Assembly: GCA_903900845.1 (NCBI GenBank)
Contig: CAIUOU010000157.1
Location: 1-57,225 of the forward strand
DNA from: an uncultured Opitutia bacterium
Lineage (GTDB): Bacteria; Verrucomicrobiota; Verrucomicrobiia; Opitutales; Opitutaceae
DNA: 57,225 nucleotides
Direction: 5' to 3'
Made by a program: the position numbers and the translations under genes. Of the stretch, positions 1 to 8,919 are shown in pieces. Under the pieces are notes generated by a model, which searched no databases, was not told the origin of the DNA, and saw only the letters and a list, made by a program, of their open reading frames with translations. Position 1 is the first letter of the stretch, and each line of letters begins with the position of its first letter.

Positions 1-503
1 GCGAACCGCTGCTCGTTGATCGCGATCGCGGCGGCCTCCATCTCGCGCGTCTCGCCCACGACGAATTGATCAAGTTTCACCGGGGCCTCCGAGGCGACCG
101 GGCCCGCGCCGCCCGGCGCCAGCAACGTCAGATCGCGAATCAGCGTGCCGCCGGGTGCGAGGGCGAGGGACTCTAATTGCGGCGGAAATCCCGTGTAAAA
201 AACGCGTAGCCGGACCTCGCCGGCCGGCACCTCGCCGAGGCGGTACATGCCGTCGGCGTCGGTGAACGTGACCAGCGCCGTGCCTTCGACGCTCACGCGG
301 GCGCCCTCGGCCACCGCTCCGCTGCGGGAATTGAGCACGCGCCCCTCGATCGAGCCGGTGGCGGGAGCGGCCGCGGGGAGCGTGGCGGGAACGAGGCAGG
401 CCAAGGACAGCGCAAGCCGAAGCAGCCGCGGCGCGGTTCCGAGGAAACCTCGGCGCTCGGCGGTCCGCGCCGCCTGGGGACAGCCTAGGGCGCAGACTCG
501 CAC
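1..503 (-). CDS. TonB-dependent receptor, N-terminal part (cut by left edge)
   Basis: Translated on the minus strand, this opens with a hydrophobic signal-like stretch (LRLALSLACLVPATLPAA). A carboxypeptidase-regulatory-like beta-sandwich follows: GSIEGRVLNSRSGAVAEGAR, then TFTDADGMYRLGEVPAGEV. It ends in PVKLDQFVVGETREMEAAA, the kind of segment that leads into the plug domain of outer-membrane TonB receptors in Opitutaceae. The rest lies beyond the left edge. Such receptors import glycans, siderophores or other large substrates; the substrate here cannot be told. No in-frame ATG is present. The GTG at 503-501 precedes the signal peptide and was chosen, so the start is uncertain. An UxuR-like palindrome lies about 120 bases upstream. 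Confidence 0.7.
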   Translation of the reverse strand, partial: MRVCALGCPQAARTAERRGFLGTAPRLLRLALSLACLVPATLPAAAPATGSIEGRVLNSRSGAVAEGARVSVEGTALVTFTDADGMYRLGEVPAGEVRLRVFYTGFPPQLESLALAPGGTLIRDLTLLAPGGAGPVASEAPVKLDQFVVGETREMEAAAIAINEQRF

Positions 504-818
504 CAGCCCATGCAGCAAACGAACAAAGCTTGCGCCGAGCGCCGCTGATTCAGCGCCGCTGGGGCGCGGAGTCGCGGGAAAGTTGGACGGGGGAACCAGC
601 CTTCCGGAGGGTTCTCCGTTTCCTTGGTATACCCTTGCATCGATGGTGAAGACGTTCGCGTTCGGCGCTTGGATCACGACGTCAATTCCTGCGCTTCGAA
701 TGTAAGACCGGGCGGGGTACTTCATGGTGGAAACGGGCGGCGGGGCCGCGCGGGGCGGTCCGAGCAAGGGCGCCGCGCGGGGCTTCGGCAATGGCGATCC
801 TTCTTCCGTCGCCCGGAA
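504..818. other. Intergenic region upstream of the TonB receptor gene
   Basis: About 315 bases lie between the histidine kinase stop and the receptor start. A GGTATACC palindrome (626-633) is the only clear signal. The minus-strand frame stays open through part of it but has no ATG and no recognisable protein. A rho-independent terminator for the upstream kinase is not evident. Confidence 0.5.
624..637. promoter_or_regulatory. UxuR/ExuR-like GntR operator candidate
   Basis: The plus strand reads TTGGTATACCCTTG. Its core GGTATACC is a perfect 8-base palindrome, and the left flank TTGGTATACC matches the known UxuR/ExuR-type GntR consensus ATTGGTATACCAAT. It lies upstream of the TonB receptor gene, where a sugar-acid-responsive regulator would make sense. 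The right flank (CTT instead of AAT) departs from the consensus. Confidence 0.4.
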
Positions 819-2744
819 TCAGCGGCCGAGGGATGTCACCGCGACCGGGATGCCTAACCTGATCTCGACGGTCGTCCCGTGGTCGGCGGGAGCCTCGTCG
901 GCCGTGCGCGACTCGAGGCGAAACTCGCCGTTCATCGCCTTGGTGAAATCACGCATCAGCATGACCCCGAAACCCGTGCCCTCCTCGTTCATCGTGCCGG
1001 GCCGGCTCCGCATGCGCCCGAAGCGGGAAAATGCCTCGCGCAGCTCACGCGGAATACCCGCGCCGCGATCACGAATGGAAAGCGTCATCGTGGAGCCCTC
1101 CCGGCGGATGCCGACCTCGATCACGCCGCCGGCCGGACTGAATTTGAGGGCGTTGGAAAGGGCGTTGGCGATGACGCTCAGGCGCAGCATGCGCGGCTCG
1201 GCCATCACGACCGCGAATTCAGGCCAGTCCGTTTTACGGATGGTGATGCGTTTCCGCCGGAGCTTGTCCTGCACCAGGCTTTCCGCCTCGTCGAAGGCGG
1301 CGCAGAGGTTGACTGGCTCCACCGCCAGGTCTCCGCCCTGCAGCTTCAGGAGCTCCACGTTGCGGGCGGAATCGACGATCTCCTTGATCGATTTCACGGC
1401 GAGTTGGAGGCGGCTGGTCGCGGCGTCCAGATCCACCGTCCGCCCGGCTTCCCGATTCAGCTGCATCAGGTCCGTGGTCATGCTGATCGTCGCGAGCGGC
1501 GAATTCAAATCATGGCAGAGTACCCGGACCATGCGGTCCATACCCGCCAGTTCCAGCTCCCGGAGTTCCTTCTGGTGCCGGATCTCCGCCAATCGTTCAA
1601 ACTTATGGGTCAGCGCCACGGTGCTGAAAAACAGCTCCCAGAGCGTGGCCGTCACGGCGATCCAGGAGGTGACGGACGAGCTCGGAAGTGCCGAAAGCTG
1701 AATGAGGTTCAGGTAGACGGTCGCGCCCACCACGGCCATCCAGCCGATTGAAATCAGTCTCGCCCCGACAAGCCGGTGGCGGATGGTAACCGCGCAGGTG
1801 ACGGTTAAGATAACCATGGAGGCGAGCTGCGCCACGGAAACGGCCACGCGAAGGTGCGATAGGTCCAGAAAGAAGGCAGCCGCAATGACCACGGCCAAGG
1901 CGCGAATCGACCAATCCAAAAAGCGCTGCAAGGCCGGTGCCGTGGTCTGCAGGTCGAAGTAACTTCCCAGGGCGCGCATCCCCAGGATGCAGTTCAACAG
2001 GCGGATGTGATAACGCCAGTCGCCCAGGTAGAATCCGCCAAGGGCCCCACCGAGGTAACGATCGAGGAGGCCGGACTGCGCCAGCGAGATGGTGAGCAGC
2101 CCAACGGAGAAGAGCGCGTAGTCCCTGGTCGCACGGTCGCGAAAGTTGAGGAATAGCGCGCTTTGCACGAGCAGCAGGATCACCACGCCTCCAATGTAGG
2201 TGAAGGTGAGCGAGGTGATGGCACCGGTTTCCGCCAGAAGCTCAGCCTCCGTCAGGAACGCCGGGCTGATCGAAACCTGCTGTTTCGTGAGGATCGAGAT
2301 GTAGACGGCGGCGCGCTCCGTCCGCCAGTCCTCGAGGGGCAGGACAAGATTAATGGGGTGAGGTCCACGGCGTTCCGCCGGCACCTTGAAACCCGTCTCA
2401 CTTCGTCTTGTCGGGCGGCCGGGGTCTACCAGATAGGCCACGATGCGGTCGTGCGCGGCCCCGAGGAGTCGTAACGACCTGGTGGCATCCGCGGCGGGAG
2501 GTAATTGCTCGAGCTCCAACTTGTACCAAGTCACTTGACCCAGCCGCGGCGCCGGGGAGTCGATCGAGGTCACGGTTGTGGCAGGAAATCCCTCGAGGCG
2601 CTCCAATGCCCCGGGCAGCTCCATCGAAAAGCCCGGGGGAGCGTCCAACAGCAGCGTCCGGACGATCCGCGGACTGCCCGCCAGGGAGTTTACCACTCCC
2701 AGGAGCAAGGTGAAGGCGAGCGCTGCCCGGCTTAAGCGTGCCAT
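819..2744 (-). CDS. 7TM-DISM sensor histidine kinase (paralogue 1)
   Basis: Membrane sensor kinase of 641 residues from the ATG at 2744. That start gives a clean signal peptide (MARLSRAALAFTLLLG), whereas the longer frame adds 15 untypical residues. A periplasmic 7TMR-DISM-extracellular-like domain covers roughly residues 25-165, and a multi-spanning 7TM region residues 175-375. A HisKA-like segment follows, with the phospho-acceptor His in RVLCHDLNSPLA (about residue 411). The C-terminal ATPase domain has an N box in IANALSNALKFSPAGG and a G box in DRGAGIP and GTGFG. No response regulator is adjacent. The next gene upstream (2904-4832) is a close paralogue on the same strand, 159 bases away. 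Ligand unknown. Confidence 0.9.
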   Translation of the reverse strand: MARLSRAALAFTLLLGVVNSLAGSPRIVRTLLLDAPPGFSMELPGALERLEGFPATTVTSIDSPAPRLGQVTWYKLELEQLPPAADATRSLRLLGAAHDRIVAYLVDPGRPTRRSETGFKVPAERRGPHPINLVLPLEDWRTERAAVYISILTKQQVSISPAFLTEAELLAETGAITSLTFTYIGGVVILLLVQSALFLNFRDRATRDYALFSVGLLTISLAQSGLLDRYLGGALGGFYLGDWRYHIRLLNCILGMRALGSYFDLQTTAPALQRFLDWSIRALAVVIAAAFFLDLSHLRVAVSVAQLASMVILTVTCAVTIRHRLVGARLISIGWMAVVGATVYLNLIQLSALPSSSVTSWIAVTATLWELFFSTVALTHKFERLAEIRHQKELRELELAGMDRMVRVLCHDLNSPLATISMTTDLMQLNREAGRTVDLDAATSRLQLAVKSIKEIVDSARNVELLKLQGGDLAVEPVNLCAAFDEAESLVQDKLRRKRITIRKTDWPEFAVVMAEPRMLRLSVIANALSNALKFSPAGGVIEVGIRREGSTMTLSIRDRGAGIPRELREAFSRFGRMRSRPGTMNEEGTGFGVMLMRDFTKAMNGEFRLESRTADEAPADHGTTVEIRLGIPVAVTSLGR

Positions 2745-2903
2745 TGATTCCAGTCGTGTGCCGCCTCGGACGGTCAAGGCAAGAGACAATCGACACCGGG
2801 AGCAGGGTGGAAGCGCATCGCGAATCGCGGGCCCTGGAACTGCCGGTAAGTCCGCGGCGAGAGAGACTGCCGCCCCGGGGCGGCAGGGCGCGTCGCGGCC
2901 CCT

Positions 2904-4832
2904 TCAGGTGCTTTTCGCGCCATTGGCCACAGGGGTCGGAAGGCGTAATGTCACCGTCGTGCCGTGCTCGTGCGGCAAATCCTCGGCAGTGCACGACTTC
3001 AAGCGAAACTCCCCGCCCATCGCGGCGGTGAAGTCGCGCATCAGCATGAGACCGAAGCCCGAACCCTCCTCGTGCATCGTTCCCGGGCGGCTCTCGATCC
3101 GGCCTGAACGCTCGAAGGCATCGCGCATTTCCCGCGGTATGCCGATGCCGTGGTCGCGGATGCTCAGCACCATGCTGGCGTTCTCCCGGCGGAGTGTGAC
3201 GTCGATGACGCCGCCGGCCGGACTGAACTTCACGGCGTTGGACAAGGCGTTGGCGATGATGCTCAGGCGCAGCATGCGCGGCTCGGCCATCACGACGGCG
3301 GTTTCCGGCCAGTCGACCCGGCGCAGCGTCAGCCGTTTCCGGGCGAGTTTCTCGCGCACCAGGTGCTCGACGTCGTCGAAGGCCGCGCACAGGTCGACCG
3401 GCTCGAGCGCGAAACTGCCGCCGTGCAATTTCAGCAGCTCGATGTTTCGCGCCGTGTCGACCTGGTCCTTGATCGCATTGAAAGCCAGCCGGAGGCGCGA
3501 CGTCGTCGCAGCGAGGTCGACCGGCTTCCCCGCCTGCCGGTTGAGCTCCAGGAGATCGGTCGTCATGCCGATCGTCGCCAGCGGGGTGCTGAGGTCGTGG
3601 CACATGACCCGGATCATGCGCTCCATGCCCGCAAGCTCGAGGTCCCGCAGCTCCTTCTGGTGGCGGAGTTTCTCCCAGGTGCGGAACTTGAAGGTAAGCC
3701 CGAGCGTGTTGCAGAGCAGCTCCCAGAACGCGGCGAGGTAAAACCAAGCCGCAGGGTTGGCCACAACGTGCGGAATCACGCCGAGGGAGGACAGGTTCAC
3801 GATCAGGGATAGAATGGTTATTCCGACCCAACCCGCGCTGATCAGCCGGGCGCCCACAACCTCCGCGCGGATGGCGGCGAAGCAGGCCCCGAATGCGGCT
3901 ACGCCCATGATCACGTAGAGCAGCGGAACGACGACTGCGGTGACTTCGACCGGGATGAAGAGGGACGCGGCCAATGCCCCGAGCAGGATTTTTTGAAAAA
4001 GGCTGAGCCAGCGATCCACCCCAGACGCAAATTTCTCCAGTTCGAAGAAGCTCTGGATGCTCCGGATGACCATAAAGGTGTTGAGCAGCCGGATCTGCCC
4101 CCCCCAGTCACCCAGAAGGAACCCATCCGCACTTCCACAGAAGTGGAAGTCCAGATAGCCACTGCGGACGAGCGCGATGGCGACGAAGCTCAACGTGAGG
4201 AGGATGTAGTCGCGGACGGCCCGCTCGCGGAAGTGGAAGTACAGGACCGTCTGGACAATCAGAATGAAGAAGGCGCCGGACAGGTAGGCGCTGAGGAGCG
4301 CGAAGTCGGAGGACACTTCCATTTGCCACTCGGATCTATCCAGGAACCTCGGATCCAGGGGCAGGCGGTGATCACGCTCGTTCCGCACGTAGACGAAGGC
4401 CTCGCGCCCCCGCCACTCCGCGAGAGGCAGAATGAGCCGCACGGTGGGGTAAGCCCGCTCCGCCTGTGGGATGCTGTAACCTGCCACCGCCCGGGAGAGG
4501 AGCGCGCCCCCTTGCGCCAGATGAGCTTCCAGTCGCCGTTGCGTGGCGGAGTTCAGGCGAAGGGCGAGGGGTGTAACATCGTCGGATTCTTCTTTCTCCA
4601 GCCGCAGTTTGAACCAATCCGGCCGGCCGACAGCTGGTCCGGGATCATCGAGTGACGCGACGCGGCGGGTTGGAAAACCCTCCAGGCGTTTAAGATCCTC
4701 CGGCCCGCGGATCTCGAAATCCGGCGGTGCGGCTACGACTAGGGTCTCGGCGATCCGCGGCGTCGCCACCGCGGGCGCGGCGATGAGGGCCAGCAATAGG
4801 GCAAGAAAACCGCCAATTCGGCTCGGACTCAT
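2904..4832 (-). CDS. 7TM-DISM sensor histidine kinase (paralogue 2)
   Basis: This 642-residue kinase has the same plan as its downstream neighbour. The signal peptide follows the ATG at 4832 (MSPSRIGGFLALLLALIAAP). The extracellular domain begins near PRIAETLVVAAPPDFEIRGP. Multiple membrane helices follow, then RVMCHDLSTPLATIGM with the phospho-acceptor His. The ATPase domain has IANALSNAVKFSPAGG, DHGIGIP and GSGFG. The two proteins align along their whole length but with clear divergence, as in an old tandem duplication. The frame stays open upstream of 4832, but that extension crosses the rpmA terminator and lacks a signal peptide. No regulator gene is adjacent, so the partners must be encoded elsewhere. 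Confidence 0.9.
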   Translation of the reverse strand: MSPSRIGGFLALLLALIAAPAVATPRIAETLVVAAPPDFEIRGPEDLKRLEGFPTRRVASLDDPGPAVGRPDWFKLRLEKEESDDVTPLALRLNSATQRRLEAHLAQGGALLSRAVAGYSIPQAERAYPTVRLILPLAEWRGREAFVYVRNERDHRLPLDPRFLDRSEWQMEVSSDFALLSAYLSGAFFILIVQTVLYFHFRERAVRDYILLTLSFVAIALVRSGYLDFHFCGSADGFLLGDWGGQIRLLNTFMVIRSIQSFFELEKFASGVDRWLSLFQKILLGALAASLFIPVEVTAVVVPLLYVIMGVAAFGACFAAIRAEVVGARLISAGWVGITILSLIVNLSSLGVIPHVVANPAAWFYLAAFWELLCNTLGLTFKFRTWEKLRHQKELRDLELAGMERMIRVMCHDLSTPLATIGMTTDLLELNRQAGKPVDLAATTSRLRLAFNAIKDQVDTARNIELLKLHGGSFALEPVDLCAAFDDVEHLVREKLARKRLTLRRVDWPETAVVMAEPRMLRLSIIANALSNAVKFSPAGGVIDVTLRRENASMVLSIRDHGIGIPREMRDAFERSGRIESRPGTMHEEGSGFGLMLMRDFTAAMGGEFRLKSCTAEDLPHEHGTTVTLRLPTPVANGAKST

Positions 4833-4884
4833 GGAGAGTGCTACACCCACCGGTCGCATGGGAACGCCGTGTCTTGGGTGCAAT

Positions 4885-4914
4885 AAAAAAGCCGGCCCAG
4901 GATGAGCCGGCTTC
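4885..4914 (-). terminator. Rho-independent terminator after rpmA
   Basis: Read on the minus strand, AAGCCGGC pairs with GCCGGCTT across a 9-base loop and is followed by a run of T residues. It lies just after the rpmA stop codon and separates the ribosomal genes from the histidine kinase. Confidence 0.85.
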
Positions 4915-4933
4915 AGCGGAGAGAGTGGACCTC

Positions 4934-5179
4934 TCAAGCGGTGACGACGGACACGCGGCGATGCGCCTTGTCGTAGGTCACGACGCCGTCGGCGAGTGCG
5001 AAGAGAGTGAAGTCGCGGCCGAGGCCGACGTTCTTGCCCGGGTGCAGCTTGGTGCCGCGCTGGCGGACAATGATGTTTCCGGCGATGACGGACTCACCGC
5101 CGAAACACTTGACGCCGAGACGCTGCGAGTGGCTGTCGCGGCCGTTGCTGGATGTTCCCTGACCCTTTTTGTGCGCCAT
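4934..5179 (-). CDS. rpmA: 50S ribosomal protein L27
   Basis: Ribosomal large-subunit protein of 81 residues, near the peptidyl-transferase centre. The N-terminus [16 protein letters not shown] and the motif [13 protein letters not shown] are diagnostic of L27, and the length is normal. The second residue is Ala, so no N-terminal pro-peptide of the Firmicutes type is present. It follows rplU after 15 bases, the near-universal rplU-rpmA order. A strong terminator lies downstream. obgE, often next in this operon, is absent. Confidence 0.98.
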   Translation of the reverse strand: MAHKKGQGTSSNGRDSHSQRLGVKCFGGESVIAGNIIVRQRGTKLHPGKNVGLGRDFTLFALADGVVTYDKAHRRVSVVTA

Positions 5180-5194
5180 GATTGGTTCCTCGAG

Positions 5195-5509
5195 TTAGGC
5201 GGTGATGGAGTTGATCTTGATGACGGAAAGCTCCTGGCGGTGGCCGCGTTTGCGCTCCATGCCCTTGCGCTTCTTCTTCCGGAAAACGATGACCTTTTCG
5301 CCGCGCTTGTTCTCGAGCACGGTGGCGGAGACCGAGGCGCCGGACAGGGTGGGCTTGCCGACCTTGAAGGACGCGCCTTCACCGGCCGCGAGGACCTCCT
5401 TGATCTCCACTTTGGAGCCCTTTTCGGTGCCGCGGTAGCGGTTGACGGTGAGAATGTCCCCCTCGGAAACAGTGAACTGCTGCCCTTGGGTCTTGATGGT
5501 CGCTTTCAT
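5195..5509 (-). CDS. rplU: 50S ribosomal protein L21
   Basis: Large-subunit protein of 104 residues that binds 23S rRNA. The start [18 protein letters not shown] and the basic C-terminal [16 protein letters not shown] are typical of L21. The ATG at 5509 was chosen because it gives the family length; the longer open frame (to 5725) runs into the end of trpE and has no L21 similarity. It is the first gene of the rplU-rpmA pair, with a possible promoter just upstream. Confidence 0.97.
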   Translation of the reverse strand: MKATIKTQGQQFTVSEGDILTVNRYRGTEKGSKVEIKEVLAAGEGASFKVGKPTLSGASVSATVLENKRGEKVIVFRKKKRKGMERKRGHRQELSVIKINSITA

Positions 5510-5523
5510 GGAATAAAAGTTTG

Positions 5524-5553
5524 GATAAAGCGTTTCGCGGAAAGTGAATGCAA
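5524..5553 (-). promoter_or_regulatory. Possible sigma-70-type promoter for rplU-rpmA
   Basis: On the minus strand TTGCAT (5553-5548) is followed after 18 bases by TTTATC (5529-5524), in an AT-rich patch ahead of rplU. The -35 box is good and the -10 box weak. Confidence 0.35.
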
Positions 5554-5603
5554 GGCTTATTTCGGAGCTGATTCCCCCCGTCGGGAACCGAACTGCGAGC
5601 GGT

Positions 5604-7091
5604 TCAGAATCGCTCCGCCAGAGCCACCGCTTTGAACAGCGCTGAAGCCTTGCTGATGGTCTCCTGGTACTCCGCCGCCGGCACCGAATCCGCGACCACC
5701 CCGGCGCCCGACTGAATATGAACACGGCCGTCCTTCACCAGCGCTGTGCGCAGCATGATGCAGGTGTCCATGTTGCCATCGTAACCGACGTAGCCCAGCG
5801 CGCCGGCGTAGAAGCCGCGTTGCACCGGCTCATTTTGGGCGATGATCTGCATGGCGCGGATCTTGGGCGCGCCGGAGACCGTTCCGGCCGGGAAGGTGGC
5901 CCGCATGAGATCGTAGGCGGAGCGTCCGGCCGCGATGCGGCCCTCGACCTGCGACACGATGTGCATGACGTGCGAGTAGCGCTCGATCACCATCATCTCG
6001 GGCACGGTGACGGAACCGAACTCGCAAACCCGGCCGATGTCGTTGCGCGCGAGGTCCACCAGCATGAGGTGCTCGGCGCGCTCCTTCTCGTCGGCCAGAA
6101 GTTCTTTCTCCAGCGCCGCGTCTTCGGCGGGCGTGGCCCCGCGGCGCCGGGTGCCGGCGATGGGGCGGATCTCGACGAGACCGTCGGTGAGGCGCACGTG
6201 AACCTCCGGTGAGGCGCCGACGATCGCAAAGTCGCCCGTCTCCAGGATGAAGAGATAAGGGGAGGGGTTCACCGTTCGCAGCGCCCGGTACAGGTCCAAC
6301 GCCGGCCGGTCGAAGGACTGGGAGAAACGCTGGGAGGGCACGAACTGGATGATGTCGCCGGATCGGATGAACTCCTTGCCGTCCTCGACCATGCGCTCGA
6401 AGGCCTCGCGGGTGAAATTGCCGGGCGGTACCGCGACCGGCCCCACATCGGCGATCGGCGCGGGCGCCAGGGCGCGCGGTTGCCGCAGCAGCGCGTGCAA
6501 TTCCTTCAACTCGGTGACCGCGGCATCGTAAGCGGCGCCGGCCTCCGCTGGGCTGCGCACGTGGGCGTTCACGCAGAGGCGGAGGGTTTGCTTCGCGCGA
6601 TCGAAGATCAGCAGCGAATCCGCCAGCATGAAGTACAGCATCGGCAGCCCGAGTTCGTCGCGGGCGGCGGTGGGCACGGTGGGCTCGACCCGAGTCACAT
6701 ACTCGTAGCCGATGAAACCCACGGCTCCGCCCGTGAAGCGGGGCAGTCCGGGCAATGCCACCGGACGAAAACCGCGCAGCTCCTCCTCGACCAGCTTCAG
6801 CGGATCAGAAGGCGTGGGAATCGTGCGGTCCGGCTGCCCGGGCTCGCGAACGAGCGTCGTTTGCGGCCCGCAGGCGAACACCTTGCGGGGCCGGCAGCCG
6901 ATGAAGCTGTACCGGGAGAGGTTTTCCCCGCCCTCGACCGACTCGAGCAGGAACGACGGGCCCGCGGCGCGGAGCTTCGCGTAGGCCGACACCGGCGTCT
7001 CGAAGTCCGCCATCAGATCGGTCGTGACCGGGATGACGTTGCCCTCTGCGGCGAGGCTCGCGAAGGTGTCTCGGGTCGGGTGGATGTTCAT
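5604..7091 (-). CDS. trpE: Anthranilate synthase component I
   Basis: Converts chorismate to anthranilate, the first committed step of tryptophan synthesis, using ammonia from TrpG. At 495 residues it has the normal length. The N-terminal domain has the tryptophan feedback site [18 protein letters not shown]. The chorismate-binding domain has [30 protein letters not shown] and [17 protein letters not shown]-terminal [13 protein letters not shown] is also conserved. No trpG or other trp gene is next to it, so the pathway is split in this genome. About 345 bases of non-coding sequence lie upstream. Confidence 0.97.
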   Translation of the reverse strand: MNIHPTRDTFASLAAEGNVIPVTTDLMADFETPVSAYAKLRAAGPSFLLESVEGGENLSRYSFIGCRPRKVFACGPQTTLVREPGQPDRTIPTPSDPLKLVEEELRGFRPVALPGLPRFTGGAVGFIGYEYVTRVEPTVPTAARDELGLPMLYFMLADSLLIFDRAKQTLRLCVNAHVRSPAEAGAAYDAAVTELKELHALLRQPRALAPAPIADVGPVAVPPGNFTREAFERMVEDGKEFIRSGDIIQFVPSQRFSQSFDRPALDLYRALRTVNPSPYLFILETGDFAIVGASPEVHVRLTDGLVEIRPIAGTRRRGATPAEDAALEKELLADEKERAEHLMLVDLARNDIGRVCEFGSVTVPEMMVIERYSHVMHIVSQVEGRIAAGRSAYDLMRATFPAGTVSGAPKIRAMQIIAQNEPVQRGFYAGALGYVGYDGNMDTCIMLRTALVKDGRVHIQSGAGVVADSVPAAEYQETISKASALFKAVALAERF

Positions 7092-7436
7092 CGGCGGCCG
7101 GGTTTAAATGCGAGCGGCCGAGGGGCGCGGCAAGGCGAATGAAAGCCGGCGCGCGCCACGTCGGGTGCAGCGGCGCGGCTCCGCCGCGAACGAGGCACGG
7201 TTCAATTGCGCCGCGCTGGGAGGAACGAGTGAAGGCGAGAAGCCGTTGGGGAATCGGCGGAAGGCGTTTCCGACAATCCGAGGGAGCCCGCCTTGGGCGG
7301 AGAACACCCTCGGCCACCTCGGACGCGGTTCTTGTCCAAAGACGGTACGGCTCCTCCCTCCGAAAGGCGTCCAGTGTAGCCGCGCATGCGAGCCGCGGAC
7401 CATGCATGCTTGTGCGACGGCCGAAGCCTCTTCCGC
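7092..7436. other. Intergenic region between trpE and the sulfatase operon
   Basis: About 345 bases with no supported gene. It should carry the trpE promoter and the end of the sulfatase transcript. It contains one copy of a dispersed palindromic repeat (7278-7313). No leader peptide with tandem Trp codons was recognised. Confidence 0.6.
7278..7313. repeat. Dispersed palindromic repeat, copy 1
   Basis: CCGAGGG (7278-7284) and CCCTCGG (7307-7313) form outer arms around an inner CCCGCC/GGCGG pair, giving an interrupted hairpin. The same design and nearly the same bases recur at 25095-25131, including flanking bases outside the arms. The element resembles REP-type intergenic palindromes. Confidence 0.7.
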
Positions 7437-8909
7437 CTACTGCTTCCGGTCCGCGCGGCGGCCGCTCGGTTTCGCCGGATCGTAGGCGGGGTTGGGGATC
7501 GGGAACTTGGCGCCGACGTCGCGTTGCCACGCGTGTAATTCGGCTCGGAGACTCGCGACGCGGGCCGGTTCGCGGGAGGCGACATCGGCTTTCTCGCCAA
7601 GGTCCGCGGTGAGGTTGAACAGTTCTACGCGATTGTCCTCCAGCCATTCGATGAGTTTCCAATCGCCGCGGCGGACCGCGGCGGCGGGCGCGCCACCCTG
7701 GTTGCCATAATGCGGGTAGTGCCAGAAGAGCGCGCGCTCGGGTTCCGGCTGGCCGCGGAGCGCAGCAGCTAGGCTACGCCCGTCGATTGGCTGGCCGGAC
7801 GCGGGTTTCACGCCGGCGGCCTCGAGGAAGCTCGGGTAAAGGTCGGGGCTGCTGACGGGCGTCGTGACGACGCTGCCCGGTCTCGACACGCCCGGCCAGC
7901 GAACCAGCAGCGGCTCGCGAATGCCGCCCTCGTACATCCAGCCTTTTCCGGCCCGGAGTGGAAGATTGGAGGTCGGCCAGCCCTCGCTCGTCGAAAGACC
8001 ACCGTTGTCACTGGTGAAAATGACGAGGGTGTTGTCGCGCAGACCGAGTTCATCGAGCGCGGCGAGCACCTTGCCGACGGCAAGATCCATCGCCTCGACC
8101 ATACCGGCGTAGACGGCGTGGTTCTGCACGAGGCGCACGTCACGCTCGCCCTCGCGGCCCCATTTTTCCTCCAGGCCCAGGCGGCGGCGCTTATCCTCGT
8201 ATTTCAGCCGAAGGTCCTCTCGCGCCATCAGCGGGGTATGGACCGAGTAAAGGGGGAAGTAGACCAGGAACGGCTGATCGCGGCGTGCGCGCATGAACTT
8301 CACCGCCTCGGTGGCCAGCCGGTCGGGCAGGTGCTCGCCTTCGGGGCCGTCGGTCAGACGAGGATTGCCGTACGGGGAAAAGTAACGCTTCCCACCGTAC
8401 GGGCCGCCCTTCTCATTACCGCCCATGTTGATGTCGAAGCCCTGGTTCTCGGGCCACCAGCCCTCGGGGCCGAGGTGCCACTTGCCGGCGAAGAACGTCG
8501 CGTAGCCCGCCGCCTTCAGGGCCTTTGCGATCGTGGGCCGCTCCAGCGCGAGGCGATCCTCGTAAGGGGCGGGCAGCGAGCGGGTGTTACGCTTCCAGTC
8601 GGCCGGCGTGCGCGGGGCGCCGATGTAATCGGTGATGCCGGTGCGCTGGGGCCATTGTCCGGTGATGATGCTCGCGCGGGTGGGGGAGCACACCGGACAA
8701 GCGGCATAGGCGTCGGAGAAGCGCGCGCCCTCCTTCGCTAGGCGGTCGAGATTGGGCGTCTCGTGGAAGGTGCTGCCGTACGAGCCGAGGTCCCGCTGGC
8801 CGAGGTCGTCCGCCAGGAAGAACACGATGTTCAGGCGCGGCGTGGGCGTGGCGGCGAGCAGGTTGGCCGCCGCCAGCGCGAACGAAAGAATGAGGAGGAG
8901 GCGTTGCAT
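7437..8909 (-). CDS. Secreted sulfatase (arylsulfatase family), operon copy 1
   Basis: Alkaline-phosphatase-superfamily sulfatase of 490 residues that hydrolyses sulfate esters, probably on glycans. The signal peptide is MQRLLLILSFALAAANLLAA. The metal-binding FLADDLGQRDLGSYG follows. CSPTRASIITG holds Cys74, the residue converted to formylglycine by a maturase not encoded here. GKWHLGPEG and FTSDNGG are further conserved active-site blocks. It is the last of three sulfatase genes on the minus strand, 10 bases after the preceding one. Substrate specificity cannot be read from the sequence. Confidence 0.93.
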   Translation of the reverse strand: MQRLLLILSFALAAANLLAATPTPRLNIVFFLADDLGQRDLGSYGSTFHETPNLDRLAKEGARFSDAYAACPVCSPTRASIITGQWPQRTGITDYIGAPRTPADWKRNTRSLPAPYEDRLALERPTIAKALKAAGYATFFAGKWHLGPEGWWPENQGFDINMGGNEKGGPYGGKRYFSPYGNPRLTDGPEGEHLPDRLATEAVKFMRARRDQPFLVYFPLYSVHTPLMAREDLRLKYEDKRRRLGLEEKWGREGERDVRLVQNHAVYAGMVEAMDLAVGKVLAALDELGLRDNTLVIFTSDNGGLSTSEGWPTSNLPLRAGKGWMYEGGIREPLLVRWPGVSRPGSVVTTPVSSPDLYPSFLEAAGVKPASGQPIDGRSLAAALRGQPEPERALFWHYPHYGNQGGAPAAAVRRGDWKLIEWLEDNRVELFNLTADLGEKADVASREPARVASLRAELHAWQRDVGAKFPIPNPAYDPAKPSGRRADRKQ

Positions 8910-8919
8910 GGGCGGGTCC

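Noticed and set aside
2398-3831. Open frame of 477 codons on the minus strand
   Set aside because: It crosses the junction of the two histidine kinases in another frame and has no family motifs.
7092-7277. Possible trp leader attenuator ahead of trpE
   Set aside because: No short frame with tandem Trp codons and no terminator/antiterminator pair could be recognised.
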